The notes: generated by a model from the sequence alone, not told the origin. DNA of 64,000 bases from Alsobacter sp046349155 (GCA_046349155.1 JAXMCW010000003.1:248001-312000), one strand, 5' to 3'. Positions 1 to 8,400 are shown, counted from the stretch's first letter. Numbers and translations: made by a program.

Positions 1-1
1 C

Positions 2-1030
2 GCGCGGCTCTCCGACACCGTCGCCACCATCCAGACCACCGCCGTCGACGTCGGCGCGGCCGCCCGCGAGATCGCCTCCGGCGCCGGCGACCTGTCGCGG
101 CGCACCGAGCAGCAGGCCTCCTCGCTGGAGGAGACCGCCGCCACCACCGAGGAGCTCGCCGCCTCCGTCAAGGCCGCCGCGCAGTCCTCCCGCCAGGCCG
201 TCGAGCTCGCCGAGGAGGCCATGGGCGTCGCCGCAGACGGCGGCGGCATCGTGCGCGACGCCGTCGACGCCATGGCCCGCATCGAGCAGGCCAGCCAGAA
301 GATCTCCGACATCACCTCCGTCATCGACGAGATCGCCTTCCAGACAAACCTCCTCGCCCTCAACGCCGCCGTCGAGGCCGCCCGCGCCGGCGACGCCGGC
401 AAGGGCTTCGCCGTCGTCGCCAGCGAGGTGCGCACGCTCGCGCAGCGCTCCTCGGAGGCCGCCAAGGACATTACCGGCCTCATCCAGGCCTCGGGCAACG
501 AGGTCGCCCAGGGTGTCGAGCTGGTGCGCGCCGCGGGCGAGGCCCTGGAGAAGATCGTCGCCGCCTCGCGCAAGGTCTCGGCCACCGTGTCGGAGATCTC
601 CTCCGCCACCGCCGAGCAGGCCAACGGCATCGACGAGATGAGCCAGGCCGTCGCCCACATGGACGAGATGACCCAGCAAAACGCCGCGCTCGCCGAGGAG
701 AGCGCAGCCTCCGCCGGTGCCCTCACCGGCCAGATCGAGACCCTCAACCAGCTCGTCGCAACCTTCCGCACCAGGGCCGGGCAGCGCATCGCGGCGGGCG
801 GCATGGCCGCCCCGGCCAGCTCCGAGCCCGACCGCCTGCGCCGCCTCGCCGCAGAGGCCTTCGAAGCGCCCAAGACGTCGCCAAGCACGTCGGCCAAGCC
901 GGCCCGCGCGGCGCGACAAGCCATCCCGCCCGTCCCCGAGCCCGGGCCCGCGTCGGGGACCGGTGGCGCATCCCCCGCCCCCGCCCGGCGCAGGGCCCAC
1001 TCCGCCCCCGGCGGGTGGGAGGAGTTCTAG
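2..1030 (+). CDS. Methyl-accepting chemotaxis protein, C-terminal part
   Basis: The reading frame is open from the window edge, so the N-terminal sensor and membrane segments lie outside. The visible 342 residues are the cytoplasmic signalling domain of a chemoreceptor, which works with CheA and CheW. The conserved hairpin tip is present (FQTNLLALNAAVEAARAG followed by GFAVVASEVRTLAQRS), flanked by alanine-rich heptad helices. After the signalling domain comes a long Pro/Ala-rich disordered tail ending in GWEEF. A C-terminal xWxxF pentapeptide on a flexible tail is the known tether for CheR and CheB in some receptors, so adaptation by methylation is likely. No ligand can be inferred. Confidence 0.93.
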   Translation, partial: ARLSDTVATIQTTAVDVGAAAREIASGAGDLSRRTEQQASSLEETAATTEELAASVKAAAQSSRQAVELAEEAMGVAADGGGIVRDAVDAMARIEQASQKISDITSVIDEIAFQTNLLALNAAVEAARAGDAGKGFAVVASEVRTLAQRSSEAAKDITGLIQASGNEVAQGVELVRAAGEALEKIVAASRKVSATVSEISSATAEQANGIDEMSQAVAHMDEMTQQNAALAEESAASAGALTGQIETLNQLVATFRTRAGQRIAAGGMAAPASSEPDRLRRLAAEAFEAPKTSPSTSAKPARAARQAIPPVPEPGPASGTGGASPAPARRRAHSAPGGWEEF

Positions 1031-1140
1031 GCCTCGACGGCCGTCGCCCCCCGCGACGCGAACAGCGCCCCAGCCGTCACCCCGGCGCGGTCGCCGCGAG
1101 CACGGCAGGACGCCTGGATGGCGCACCTCTTGCTTCCCAC

Positions 1141-1159
1141 GGACCCGTCACGAGGGTCC
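1141..1159 (+). promoter_or_regulatory. Small hairpin covering the ribosome-binding site of the next gene
   Basis: GGACCC (1141-1146) pairs with GGGTCC (1154-1159) over a 7-base loop, one base before the ATG at 1161. The GAGGG that could serve as ribosome-binding site is inside the stem. This may temper translation; it is an inference from pairing only. Confidence 0.3.
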
Positions 1160-1160
1160 C

Positions 1161-2540
1161 ATGAGTGCAGCCGCAGACCAGCCGAGTCCCGCCTCCCGCT
1201 ATGACGTCGCGGGCCTGATCGCCGAACTCGGCGACATACCCGTCATCACGGATTCCACCATCGTCAGGCGCCGCTCGCGCGACTTCTTCTGGTACAGCCC
1301 CGTGCTGAACCGGCAGCTCGCCGGCAAGGCGGCCGACGTGATCGTGGCGCCGCGCGGCGAGGCCGAGCTGCTGCGCGTGGCCTCCTCCTGCGCCCGCCGG
1401 CGCATCCCGCTCACCGCCCGCGGGGGCGGCACCGGAAATTACGGGCAGGCGGTGCCTCTGGAGGGCGGCGTGCTGCTCGACATGGCGGCCTTCGACAAGC
1501 TCCTCTGGTCGAAGCCGGGCGCGGCGCGCATGCAGGCGGGCATGAAGATGCACGACCTCGACGCCGCGCTGCGGCCGTCCGGCTGGGAGCAGCGGCTGCA
1601 CCCCTCCACCAAGCGCACCGCCACCATCGGCGGCTTCGTGGCCGGCGGCTCGGGGGGCGTCGGCTCGGTGACCTATGGCGGGCTGCGCGAGCCCGGAAAC
1701 ATCCTGGCCGCGCGGGTCGTCACGCTGGAGGAGACCCCGCGGATCCTGGAGCTGCGCGCGGACGCCGCTCAGAAGGTGAACCGCGCCTACGGGACGACGG
1801 GCCTGATCACCGAGCTCGAGATGCCGCTGGCTCCAGCCTATCCCTGGGTCGAGGTGATCGTCGCCTTCGACGACGTCATGGAGGCGGTGCGCTTCGGCTA
1901 CGAGGTGGCGCTCGCCGACGGGGTGATCAAGAAGCTGTTGAGCCCCGTGGCCTGGCCGCTGCCGAGCTGGTTCGGCGCCTTGCGCCCCGCCTGCCCGGAG
2001 GGCCGGTCGCTCGTGATCGGCATGATCGCCGAGCCGTCGCTGGAGAGCTTCAGGGCGATCCTCGGCCGGCGCGGGACGATCACCTTCGAGGAGCCCTTCG
2101 AGGAGGGGCCGAGCCGGGTGCCGCTCTACGAGTACACCTGGAACCATACGACGCTGCAGGTGCTGAAGGCCGATCGCGGCGTCACCTACCTCCAGTGCCT
2201 TTATCCCTGGGACAGGCTGCTGGCGAGCGTGGAGGAGATGCGCGACCTGTTCGGCGACGAGGTGATGCCGCATCTCGAGTTCATCCGCTTCGGCGGACGG
2301 GTCACGGCCAGCGCGCTGCCCGTCGTGCGCTACACGACCGACGAGCGGCTGAACGAGATCATCGCCGCCTTCGAGACGCGCGGCGTGCTCATCGCCAACC
2401 CCCATGTCGTGACGCTGGAGGATGGCAGCCGGCACAAGCGCGCCGACGCGGACCAGCTCGGCTTCAAGGCCGAGGTCGATCCCCATGGCCTGCTCAACCC
2501 CGGCAAGATGCGCAGCTACGTGCCGCGGACCGCGGGGTGA
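1161..2540 (+). CDS. FAD-linked oxidase (FAD_binding_4 family)
   Basis: A 459-residue flavoprotein of the GlcD/vanillyl-alcohol oxidase fold. The N-terminal half carries the PP-loop FAD-binding domain (VIVAPRGEAELLRVA, then ARGGGTGNYGQAVPLEGGV, and a second glycine-rich stretch VAGGSGGVGSVTYGG); the C-terminus ends with the family's HGLLNPGKM motif. These enzymes oxidise 2-hydroxy acids or related alcohols using FAD; the substrate here is unknown. The frame is open further upstream, but the ATG at 1161 starts the conserved part. The stop overlaps the start of the flavodoxin-fold reductase by one base (ATGA), so the two are translationally coupled and may act together. Confidence 0.88.
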   Translation: MSAAADQPSPASRYDVAGLIAELGDIPVITDSTIVRRRSRDFFWYSPVLNRQLAGKAADVIVAPRGEAELLRVASSCARRRIPLTARGGGTGNYGQAVPLEGGVLLDMAAFDKLLWSKPGAARMQAGMKMHDLDAALRPSGWEQRLHPSTKRTATIGGFVAGGSGGVGSVTYGGLREPGNILAARVVTLEETPRILELRADAAQKVNRAYGTTGLITELEMPLAPAYPWVEVIVAFDDVMEAVRFGYEVALADGVIKKLLSPVAWPLPSWFGALRPACPEGRSLVIGMIAEPSLESFRAILGRRGTITFEEPFEEGPSRVPLYEYTWNHTTLQVLKADRGVTYLQCLYPWDRLLASVEEMRDLFGDEVMPHLEFIRFGGRVTASALPVVRYTTDERLNEIIAAFETRGVLIANPHVVTLEDGSRHKRADADQLGFKAEVDPHGLLNPGKMRSYVPRTAG

Positions 2541-3121
2541 TGCGCGTCCTCTACGTCTATTGCCATCCCCTGCCGGAGAGCTTCCACGCGGGCATCCGCG
2601 CGGAGGCGCTGGCCGGGCTCGCCCAGGCCGGGCACGAGGTGGACCTGCTCGACCTCTATGCCGAGCGCTTCGACCCCGTGCTGAGCGAAGAGGGCCGCCG
2701 CCACTATCACGACACGGCCGTGAACCAGAGCGGGCTGGAGCCCTATGTCGAGCGGCTGATGCGGGCCGAGGCCATCGTCCTGCAGTTCCCGACCTGGTGC
2801 TTCGGCCCGCCCGCGATGCTCAAGGGCTGGTTCGACCGCATGCTGATGCCGGGCGTCGCCTTCGATCTGAGCGACCCCGCCCATGTCCGCCCCCTGCTCA
2901 CGCATATCCGCAGGATCGCGGGCGTGGTCACCTATGGCCGGCCGCGCTGGATGGCGCTCTACATGGCCGATCCGCCCCGCAAGATCGTGACGCGCTACCT
3001 GCGCCGCCTCACCGGAGGCGCGCGGGCGGACTACCACGCGCTGTACCACATGAACGTCGCGACGCAGGCCCAGCGCGAGCGCTTCAAGGCCAGGGTGCGC
3101 GAGGCCATGGCCCGCTTCTGA
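2540..3121 (+). CDS. NAD(P)H-dependent oxidoreductase, flavodoxin-like fold
   Basis: A 193-residue protein of the flavodoxin_2 / NAD(P)H:quinone reductase family, which binds FMN or FAD and passes two electrons from NAD(P)H to quinones or similar acceptors. The start MRVLYVYCHPLPESFHAG has the phosphate-binding loop of the family, and PTWCFGPPAMLKGWFDR is its second flavin-contact motif. The ATG overlaps the stop of the preceding FAD-linked oxidase, and a second FAD-linked oxidase follows after 110 bases. The context suggests shuttling of reducing equivalents to or from the oxidases, but the substrate is not visible. Confidence 0.85.
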   Translation: MRVLYVYCHPLPESFHAGIRAEALAGLAQAGHEVDLLDLYAERFDPVLSEEGRRHYHDTAVNQSGLEPYVERLMRAEAIVLQFPTWCFGPPAMLKGWFDRMLMPGVAFDLSDPAHVRPLLTHIRRIAGVVTYGRPRWMALYMADPPRKIVTRYLRRLTGGARADYHALYHMNVATQAQRERFKARVREAMARF

Positions 3122-3231
3122 CGCAGGACCCGTCCCGCGGCCTGGCGGCTTCCGGCGGCTGGGACTCCGTGGCATGAGTGGCAGGCGGCCGGCATGGCCG
3201 CCCACCCCGCGACCGCCTGCCCGGACCTGCC

Positions 3232-4605
3232 ATGACCGCCGTCGAAGAGCTTCTCGCCACCCTCGGACCCGACCTCGTGCGCACGGGAGCCGACATTCCC
3301 GAGCGCCATGAAGCCGATTCGGCCGGCCTTGCACCGCAACAGCCGCTGGCGCTCGTGCTGCCGCGCACCACCGAGGACGTCGCGGCGACCCTGAGGATCT
3401 GCCACGCCCACGGGCAGCCGGTGGTGACCCAGGGCGGCCTGACGGGGCTCGCCGGCGGGGCCCATCCCGGCGCGGGAGAGGTCGCGCTGTCGCTGCAGCG
3501 GATGGCGGGGATCGAGGAGCTCGACACGGAGAGCAACACGCTGACGGCGCTCGCCGGCACGCCCCTGCAGGTGATCCAGCAGGCGGCCGAACAGGCGGGG
3601 CTGATGTGCGGCATCGACCTCGGCGCACGGGGAAGCTGCAGCATCGGCGGCAACGTCGCCACCAATGCCGGCGGGAACCAGGTGATCCGCTACGGCATGA
3701 CCCGGCGCAACGTGCTGGGGCTCGAGGCCGTGCTCGCGGACGGCCAGGTCGTGCGCTCGCTCAACAAGATGCAGAAGAACAATACCGGCTATGACTGGAC
3801 GCAGCTCTTCATCGGCTCGGAGGGAACGCTCGGAGTCGTGACCCGCGTGGTGCTGGCCCTGCACGCCCGGCCGCAGGGCGTTCAGACCGCTCTCCTCGCC
3901 GCCGACAGCACGCCCGACGCCATCGCCATCCTGCGCGCGGCCGAGCGGGCGCTCCCGGCGGGACTCCTGGTGTTCGAGGCGATGTGGCGGGAGATGTACG
4001 AGATCGCGACGACGACCATCGGCGTGCCCGCCCCGATCCCGCGCGGCCACGAGGTTTACCTGCTCGTCGAGGCTCCGACGGGCGAAGCCGGACCGGAGCC
4101 CTTCGAGGCGTTCCTGGCCGGACTCTACGAGGCGGGTCTGGTCAAGGACGCGGTCGTCGCGAAGTCCCGCGCCGAGCGGGACCGCTTCTGGGCGCTGCGC
4201 GAGAGCGTCTACGAGTACAAACGCCTGATCCCGAACGAGATCAACTTCGACGTCTCCTTCCCGCTGAACCGCATGGACGAGGCCATCGCGCTGTTCCGAA
4301 AGGCGATTCCCGCGGCGTTTCCCGACGCGGTCTACTGCATTTTCGGCCACCTCGCCGACAGCAACATCCACGTCAACGTGATGCCGAAGGTGAAGTCCCC
4401 GGAGGTGAAGAAGGCGGTCGAAGGCGTGGTCTATGACTGCACGCGGGCGCTGGGAGGCAGCGTCTCGGCCGAGCACGGCATCGGGCGGCACAAGCGCCCC
4501 TACCTGCCGCTGAGCCGCAGCGCTGCGGAACTCGCGCTGATGGCCTCGATCAAGAAGGCGCTCGATCCCAGGGACATCCTCAATCCCGGCCGCGTCCTGC
4601 CGTGA
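3232..4605 (+). CDS. FAD-linked oxidase, D-2-hydroxyacid dehydrogenase type
   Basis: A 457-residue FAD-dependent dehydrogenase of the GlcD / D-2-hydroxyglutarate / D-lactate dehydrogenase group. The FAD-binding half has TQGGLTGLAGGA and IGGNVATNAGGNQVIRYG, and IGSEGTLGVVT is the standard hinge of the family. The C-terminal half has the metal/substrate motif FGHLADSNIHVNV and the late SAEHGIGRHKRPYL, both typical of D-2-hydroxyacid dehydrogenases. A GTG at 3178 would add 18 residues, but homologous sequence begins at MTAVEELLATLG, so ATG 3232 is chosen. It is distinct from the oxidase at 1161, which lacks the H-x-x-D-x-N-x-H motif. It ends convergent with the Crp/Fnr gene at 4684. Confidence 0.9.
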   Translation: MTAVEELLATLGPDLVRTGADIPERHEADSAGLAPQQPLALVLPRTTEDVAATLRICHAHGQPVVTQGGLTGLAGGAHPGAGEVALSLQRMAGIEELDTESNTLTALAGTPLQVIQQAAEQAGLMCGIDLGARGSCSIGGNVATNAGGNQVIRYGMTRRNVLGLEAVLADGQVVRSLNKMQKNNTGYDWTQLFIGSEGTLGVVTRVVLALHARPQGVQTALLAADSTPDAIAILRAAERALPAGLLVFEAMWREMYEIATTTIGVPAPIPRGHEVYLLVEAPTGEAGPEPFEAFLAGLYEAGLVKDAVVAKSRAERDRFWALRESVYEYKRLIPNEINFDVSFPLNRMDEAIALFRKAIPAAFPDAVYCIFGHLADSNIHVNVMPKVKSPEVKKAVEGVVYDCTRALGGSVSAEHGIGRHKRPYLPLSRSAAELALMASIKKALDPRDILNPGRVLP

Positions 4606-4683
4606 CGTAACCCGCGGAGGGGCCGGATCCGGCCGCGCGAGACGGAACGCTGCAGGTCTGCCGGCCGTGCCAGGGGCTGCCGG

Positions 4684-5382
4684 TCAGGTCAGCGGGTCGT
4701 CGATCAGCGGCGACGGATTGGCGAATTCCATCAGGGCCTTCATGTTCTTGATCGCGATCGTCCGTCCGCGCACCTCGATGCCGTGGTCGGCCAGCATGGC
4801 GAAATTGCGCGACAGGTTCTCGGGCGTCGTCCCGACATGGGCGGCGAGCGTCCGCTTGTCGATGCGCAGCACAATCTTGCCGGTGTTGCCTTCCAGCACG
4901 GCCTCGCGCAGCAGCCAGTTGGCGAGCCGCTCGAAGCTGGGGCGGAGCTTCTGGTTCTTCAGCTCTTTCACCGTCTCGCGGTGGCTGATCGAGAGTTCCT
5001 GCGCCACGGCCCGGGCAAAGGCGACGTCCAGCGAGAAGACGGTGCGGGCGGCGCCCACGGGCAGCATCAGGATCTGCGAGGCCTCGAGCGTCCGGACGGA
5101 ATTCAGGTAGACGGCGTCGCGCATCACCGCGGCAAGGCCGAAGGTCGAGTGCGGCCGCAGCAGCGCAAGCCCCACCTCGTGCTTGCCATGCGTGGCGAAG
5201 AGCTCCACGAGGCCCTCGACCACCACGTGCAGGAAGTCCGGCGATTCGCCTTCACGCACCAGGACCACGTGGGGCGGGAAGCGCTGCAGGAAGGCGGCCT
5301 GCGTCAAGGTCGCGAAGTGGTTGGGGCTCATGTCCTTGAACAAGGGCAAGGCCATGAGTGATTCTGCGTCCGAGCTTCGCAC
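4684..5382 (-). CDS. Crp/Fnr-family regulator, FNR/DNR-type DNA reader without cysteines
   Basis: A 232-residue transcription factor: cyclic-nucleotide-binding-type beta-roll at about residues 10-125, dimer helix, and winged helix at the C-terminus. The recognition helix reads TPENLSR, keeping the E-x-x-S-R pattern by which FNR and DNR proteins read TTGAT half-sites. The protein contains no cysteine, so it cannot hold the FNR iron-sulfur cluster; a DNR/NnrR-like (nitric oxide) or other sensing mode is possible. The GTG start at 5382 has GGAA six bases upstream; an ATG at 5355 is the alternative. A good promoter lies just upstream (5423-5451). It is divergent from a second Crp/Fnr gene. Confidence 0.88.
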   Translation of the reverse strand: MRSSDAESLMALPLFKDMSPNHFATLTQAAFLQRFPPHVVLVREGESPDFLHVVVEGLVELFATHGKHEVGLALLRPHSTFGLAAVMRDAVYLNSVRTLEASQILMLPVGAARTVFSLDVAFARAVAQELSISHRETVKELKNQKLRPSFERLANWLLREAVLEGNTGKIVLRIDKRTLAAHVGTTPENLSRNFAMLADHGIEVRGRTIAIKNMKALMEFANPSPLIDDPLT

Positions 5383-5422
5383 TCTGTTTCCAATCCCGTT
5401 TGAATCGAAAGGCAGCGCGACG

Positions 5423-5451
5423 CTTATAAAGTGTACAACCGAGTATCACAA
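5423..5451 (-). promoter_or_regulatory. Sigma70-type promoter of the minus-strand Crp/Fnr gene
   Basis: On the minus strand TTGTGA (5451-5446) and TATAAG (5428-5423) are separated by exactly 17 bases. The predicted transcript would start near 5416, giving a leader of about 34 bases before the GTG at 5382. Confidence 0.6.
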
Positions 5452-5619
5452 CCCTGCGTAGCCCTGCACAAACCTCAAGGCTGCACTTCCCATAGCAATG
5501 CTTCTGCATCGGAGAGGAATAGCCTAGCTTGACGACGCTGGCTGGCTGCCATTTCCTGCCCGCAGGTCGCGCTTGCCTGGAAGGTAGTGCGACGAAAACA
5601 TGCGAATTATTTTGTGTAA

Positions 5620-5633
5620 GTGAACTAAATCAA
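5620..5633 (+). promoter_or_regulatory. Degenerate FNR-type box
   Basis: GTGAA-ctaa-ATCAA matches 8 of 10 defined positions of TTGAT-N4-ATCAA. The neighbouring regulator at 4684-5382 has the E-x-x-S-R helix that reads such half-sites, so self- or cross-control is possible. One half is imperfect. Confidence 0.4.
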
Positions 5634-5678
5634 GGTAATTGACCAAGGCCAGAAGTGTGTTATTCATGGCGGGTTGGA

Positions 5679-5694
5679 TGTGAAATGCTTCACA
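5679..5694. promoter_or_regulatory. Perfect CRP-type palindrome
   Basis: TGTGA-aatgct-TCACA is an exact match to the CRP half-sites and spacing, and the inner bases extend the symmetry to TGTGAA-N4-TTCACA. It lies 103 bases upstream of the TTG start of the plus-strand Crp/Fnr gene, whose recognition helix has the CRP-like R-E-x-x-x-K pattern. Confidence 0.65.
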
Positions 5695-5796
5695 CTCGGC
5701 AGTCCTCCGTTTGAAGCTTGATCGTTCATCTTGTCCGTGGTCCGGAAATATCCTTGGCCAGCCGTCGGCGGGACGGAGATCAAGGGGAGGCCCGCC

Positions 5797-6513
5797 TTGG
5801 AGCAACTGCCGACATCGCGCCGGACCTTGGAAGCGAAGGTATTGTTGATGGCGTCCCTGCCGTTCTTCGCGACGCTCGACCCTCCCGATCGCGAACGTCT
5901 GGCCGCCTTCGCCCGGACGGAAAAGGTACGCAAGGGGACGGTCCTGTTCCGCAAGGGGGACCACCCCCACTCGCTGATCATGGTCATCGAGGGAACGGTA
6001 AAGGCCACCGCGCCGTCCGCGGACGGACGCGAGATCGTGCTGAATCTCATCCGGTCCGGCGAAATCCTCGGCGAGATCGCGCTGTTCGACGGGCATCCCC
6101 GCACGGCGGACGCCGTCGCCATGACGGATTGCGACCTGCTGGTGATCGACCGCCGCGACTTCATTCCCTTCGTCCAGGAGCGCCCGCACGTGGCGCTGAA
6201 GATCATCGAACTGCTTTGCGCCAGGCTGCGCCGGACGAGCGAGCAGGTCGAGGACGTCGCGTTCCGCTACATTGACGGCCGGCTCGCCAAGATTCTGCTG
6301 CGCCTGCGCGACCAGCAGGGCGCCACGACGCCGGGAGCCGTGATCAAGATCACCCAGCGCGAGCTCGGCAACATGGTCGGCATGTCGCGCGAGAGCATCA
6401 ACAAGCAGCTCATGAGCTGGCAGAAGGCCCGCCTGCTCGACGTGATCAAGGGCGGTGTGATCCTGCGCGACCACGAGGCCCTCACGGAACTCGCCGACGT
6501 CGAGACCGACTGA
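5797..6513 (+). CDS. Crp/Fnr-family regulator, CRP-type DNA reader
   Basis: A 238-residue regulator with a cyclic-nucleotide-binding-type domain (about residues 18-135, including GEILGEIALFDGHPRTADAVA) and a winged helix (TQRELGNMVGMSRESINKQL). The S-R-E-x-x-x-K recognition helix resembles that of CRP. The binding loop has GEIALFDGHPRTA, close to the G-E-x-A-L-x-x-x-x-P-R-(T/S)-A phosphate cassette of cAMP-binding proteins, so cyclic nucleotide binding is plausible. The TTG at 5797 is chosen because AAGGGGAGG lies six bases upstream; ATG 5848 would cut into the first helix, and the frame is open to 5731. A perfect CRP palindrome sits upstream, suggesting autoregulation. Confidence 0.88.
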   Translation: MEQLPTSRRTLEAKVLLMASLPFFATLDPPDRERLAAFARTEKVRKGTVLFRKGDHPHSLIMVIEGTVKATAPSADGREIVLNLIRSGEILGEIALFDGHPRTADAVAMTDCDLLVIDRRDFIPFVQERPHVALKIIELLCARLRRTSEQVEDVAFRYIDGRLAKILLRLRDQQGATTPGAVIKITQRELGNMVGMSRESINKQLMSWQKARLLDVIKGGVILRDHEALTELADVETD

Positions 6514-6538
6514 CCCCCCGACCGCGACGGCCGCAGCC

Positions 6539-6892
6539 TCACTCCTCCTCGTCGTCATAGACCGGGCCCGGCTCGACGCAGCCCGTCGCGGCCTGCACCG
6601 GGGCTGTCGTGCCCGCCGGGCAGGCCAGCCCGGGCGGCACGTCGGGCGCGCTGTAGACGTCGGCGGCGAGCCAGAACGTCGCCGCAACGGCAAGCGCCCC
6701 AAGGCCTGCGACCCAGGCCCACCAGGGGCCCGGGCGGCGGCGCGACCGGGCCGGCGCATCCTTGCAGGCGGCGCCGGCGAGGACGCCATCCGCGCGCCGC
6801 GACGCTTCCAGACCATCGACGGCAGGGACCGAGTCCGGCGGCAGCGGGGTGCAGTTCTCCCACGCTCGGGAGGCAGGACGGTAGCGGCTCAT
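6539..6892 (-). CDS. Hypothetical single-pass membrane protein
   Basis: A 117-residue protein of unknown function. The N-terminal half is polar and rich in Arg and Pro; one membrane helix is clear (about residues 56-78, WWAWVAGLGALAVAATFWLA). The C-terminal part has two cysteines (about residues 89 and 103), which might pair outside the membrane, and ends in an acidic tail DDEEE. ATG 6892 has GGAG about eight bases upstream, which supports that it is a real gene. It is convergent with the Crp/Fnr gene at 5797 and divergent from an MFS transporter. No family was recognised. Confidence 0.55.
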   Translation of the reverse strand: MSRYRPASRAWENCTPLPPDSVPAVDGLEASRRADGVLAGAACKDAPARSRRRPGPWWAWVAGLGALAVAATFWLAADVYSAPDVPPGLACPAGTTAPVQAATGCVEPGPVYDDEEE

Positions 6893-7179
6893 GACGACAT
6901 CTCCACAACTTGCGAAGCAATACGCACGAACCTCCGGGTGGGATTGTGGCCTGCGTTACTGCACCGCACCAGAATCCGTCCGGAAGGCCCCGTCTCACGC
7001 GAAGGTGAAGGCTGCGGCAAGCGGGAGCGGGGCCATGACGGCGACCTCGGGGGTCGCAATCGCACCAGACGCCAGGCGCCCGCCGGGCCACGATGGCGGC
7101 CACCCGGTCTTCCCGGGCCTGCGCCGCTCCATGCGCCATCGAGCGGACCTGCCCTCCCGCATTCCACCGCATCCAGCCC

Positions 7180-8400
7180 ATGCCTGCTGCCGATCCCGTC
7201 CCCCTGCTCCCCGATCGCCGCGTCGCCGATTCGTTGCTTCTGGTCGCCACGATCGGGATCTTCCAGACGGGCCTGGGGATCCTCGCCGCCCTCATCCCGG
7301 TGAGCCTCGCCCATGCGGGCACGCCCGTCGCGCTGTCGGGTCTGGTTCTCAGCGCGGGATCGGCCGGCTTCCTGCTCGGGTGCCTCGTCGTTCCCGCCGT
7401 CGTCCGCACTCTCGGGTTGCAGGGCTCGCTCTTTGCGGCGGTTGCCCTCAGCAGCCTGTGCTCGGTGCTGCTGTGGGTCACCGGCCCGGGCGCGGCGTGG
7501 ATCCTGGTCCGGGGGGTGAGCGGCTTCGCGTCCGGGATCGTGTTCCCCATCGTCGAGGCCTGGCTCGCTGACCGCGCGCCGCCGGGCCGCCGGGCCGCCG
7601 TCTTCTCGCTCTACCAGATCACCAGCCGCTCCGTGTACGCGCTCGCCCAGCTCTCGCTCGCCTGGGTCGACCCGGCGGCCGCGGCCCTGTTCCTGGCGGC
7701 CGCCGTGGCGGCCATGGTCACGCCAACCCCCTCGCTCGCCGTCTCGCGCGCCGCGCCGCGGCCGGGCCAGCGGCTCGTCGGCGCGATACTGGCCGTCCCC
7801 CGCAAGGCGCCTGCCGCGGCTGGGGGAGCCTTTGCCCATGGGCTCGTGACCAGCGCCGCCACCAGCCTGTTCCCGCTCTGGGCCCTGGCGCGCGGCTTCA
7901 GCGTCGAGCGCATGGCGCTCGTGCTCGTCTGCCTGCAGATCGCGGCCATCCTGGTGCAGGTGCCAGTCGGGCTGGTCGCCGACCGGCTCGACCGACGCGT
8001 GGTGATGGCCGCGATCGCGCTGGCCTGCGCGGTCCTCTCGGTCTTCGGCCCGCAGGCTCTGGCGCTCCCCTTCGCGATGCAGCCCCTCGTCTACGGGCTC
8101 TGGGGCGCCTCGTTCTACCCCCTGTACAGCGTGGCCGTCGCGCACATGAACGATATCGCCCGGCCGGACGAGCGCGTCGCCTGGGGCGGCAGCCTGCTGG
8201 TCCTGTGGGGAATCGGCGCAACGATCGGCCCCATGCTCGGCGGCGCGGCGATGGACGCGCTCGGCTCTGGCGCCCTGTTCGCCTTCACGGCCTTCGGCAG
8301 CTTCGCGCTGTTCGCCTTCCTGGTGTGGCGCCTCGCCGCCCAGCGGCGTGAGCGCCAGCCCGGCCAGCCGCTCGGGGTGCCCTTCGACACGCCTCCCTGA
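7180..8400 (+). CDS. MFS transporter (YcaD-like)
   Basis: A 406-residue major facilitator with about twelve membrane helices, starting ADSLLLVATIGIFQTGLGI. The segment GFASGIVFPIVEAWLADRAPPGRRA, with its acidic residue in helix 5 and the following R-x-x-x-x loop, is typical of the YcaD-like group. The cytoplasmic loop after the sixth helix is charged and short, and the second half repeats the pattern (VGLVADRLDRRVVMAAIAL). Substrate is unknown; relatives are proton-driven exporters or sugar/drug carriers. The frame is open to 7093, but homology begins near ATG 7180, which has no obvious ribosome-binding site. Uup follows 46 bases later. Confidence 0.85.
   Translation: MPAADPVPLLPDRRVADSLLLVATIGIFQTGLGILAALIPVSLAHAGTPVALSGLVLSAGSAGFLLGCLVVPAVVRTLGLQGSLFAAVALSSLCSVLLWVTGPGAAWILVRGVSGFASGIVFPIVEAWLADRAPPGRRAAVFSLYQITSRSVYALAQLSLAWVDPAAAALFLAAAVAAMVTPTPSLAVSRAAPRPGQRLVGAILAVPRKAPAAAGGAFAHGLVTSAATSLFPLWALARGFSVERMALVLVCLQIAAILVQVPVGLVADRLDRRVVMAAIALACAVLSVFGPQALALPFAMQPLVYGLWGASFYPLYSVAVAHMNDIARPDERVAWGGSLLVLWGIGATIGPMLGGAAMDALGSGALFAFTAFGSFALFAFLVWRLAAQRRERQPGQPLGVPFDTPP

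Larger units (their letters stand above)
5383..5796. other. 414-bp divergent control region between two Crp/Fnr genes
   Basis: No gene is supported here. The stretch is more AT-rich than its surroundings, especially 5390-5460 and 5580-5720. It contains a promoter for the minus-strand regulator, a degenerate FNR-type box (5620-5633), a perfect CRP-type palindrome (5679-5694) and the ribosome-binding site of the plus-strand regulator. Confidence 0.75.

Noticed and set aside
1077..2486. 469-codon minus-strand open frame
   Set aside because: Antisense of the FAD-linked oxidase, with no domain similarity.
4621..4634. Palindrome GGCCGGATCCGGCC between convergent genes as terminator
   Set aside because: It has no loop and no T-run; a 14-base palindrome is not surprising at this GC content.
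5639..5652. Second RutR-type site (TTGACCA)
   Set aside because: Only one half matches; the second half (GCCAGAA) does not fit TGGTCAA.
5718..5733. Additional FNR box starting TTGAT
   Set aside because: The second half is ATCTT with five rather than four spacer bases, so it is not a convincing box.
5524..6816. 430-codon minus-strand open frame
   Set aside because: It lies over the plus-strand Crp/Fnr gene and the control region; the plus-strand protein is clearly the real one.
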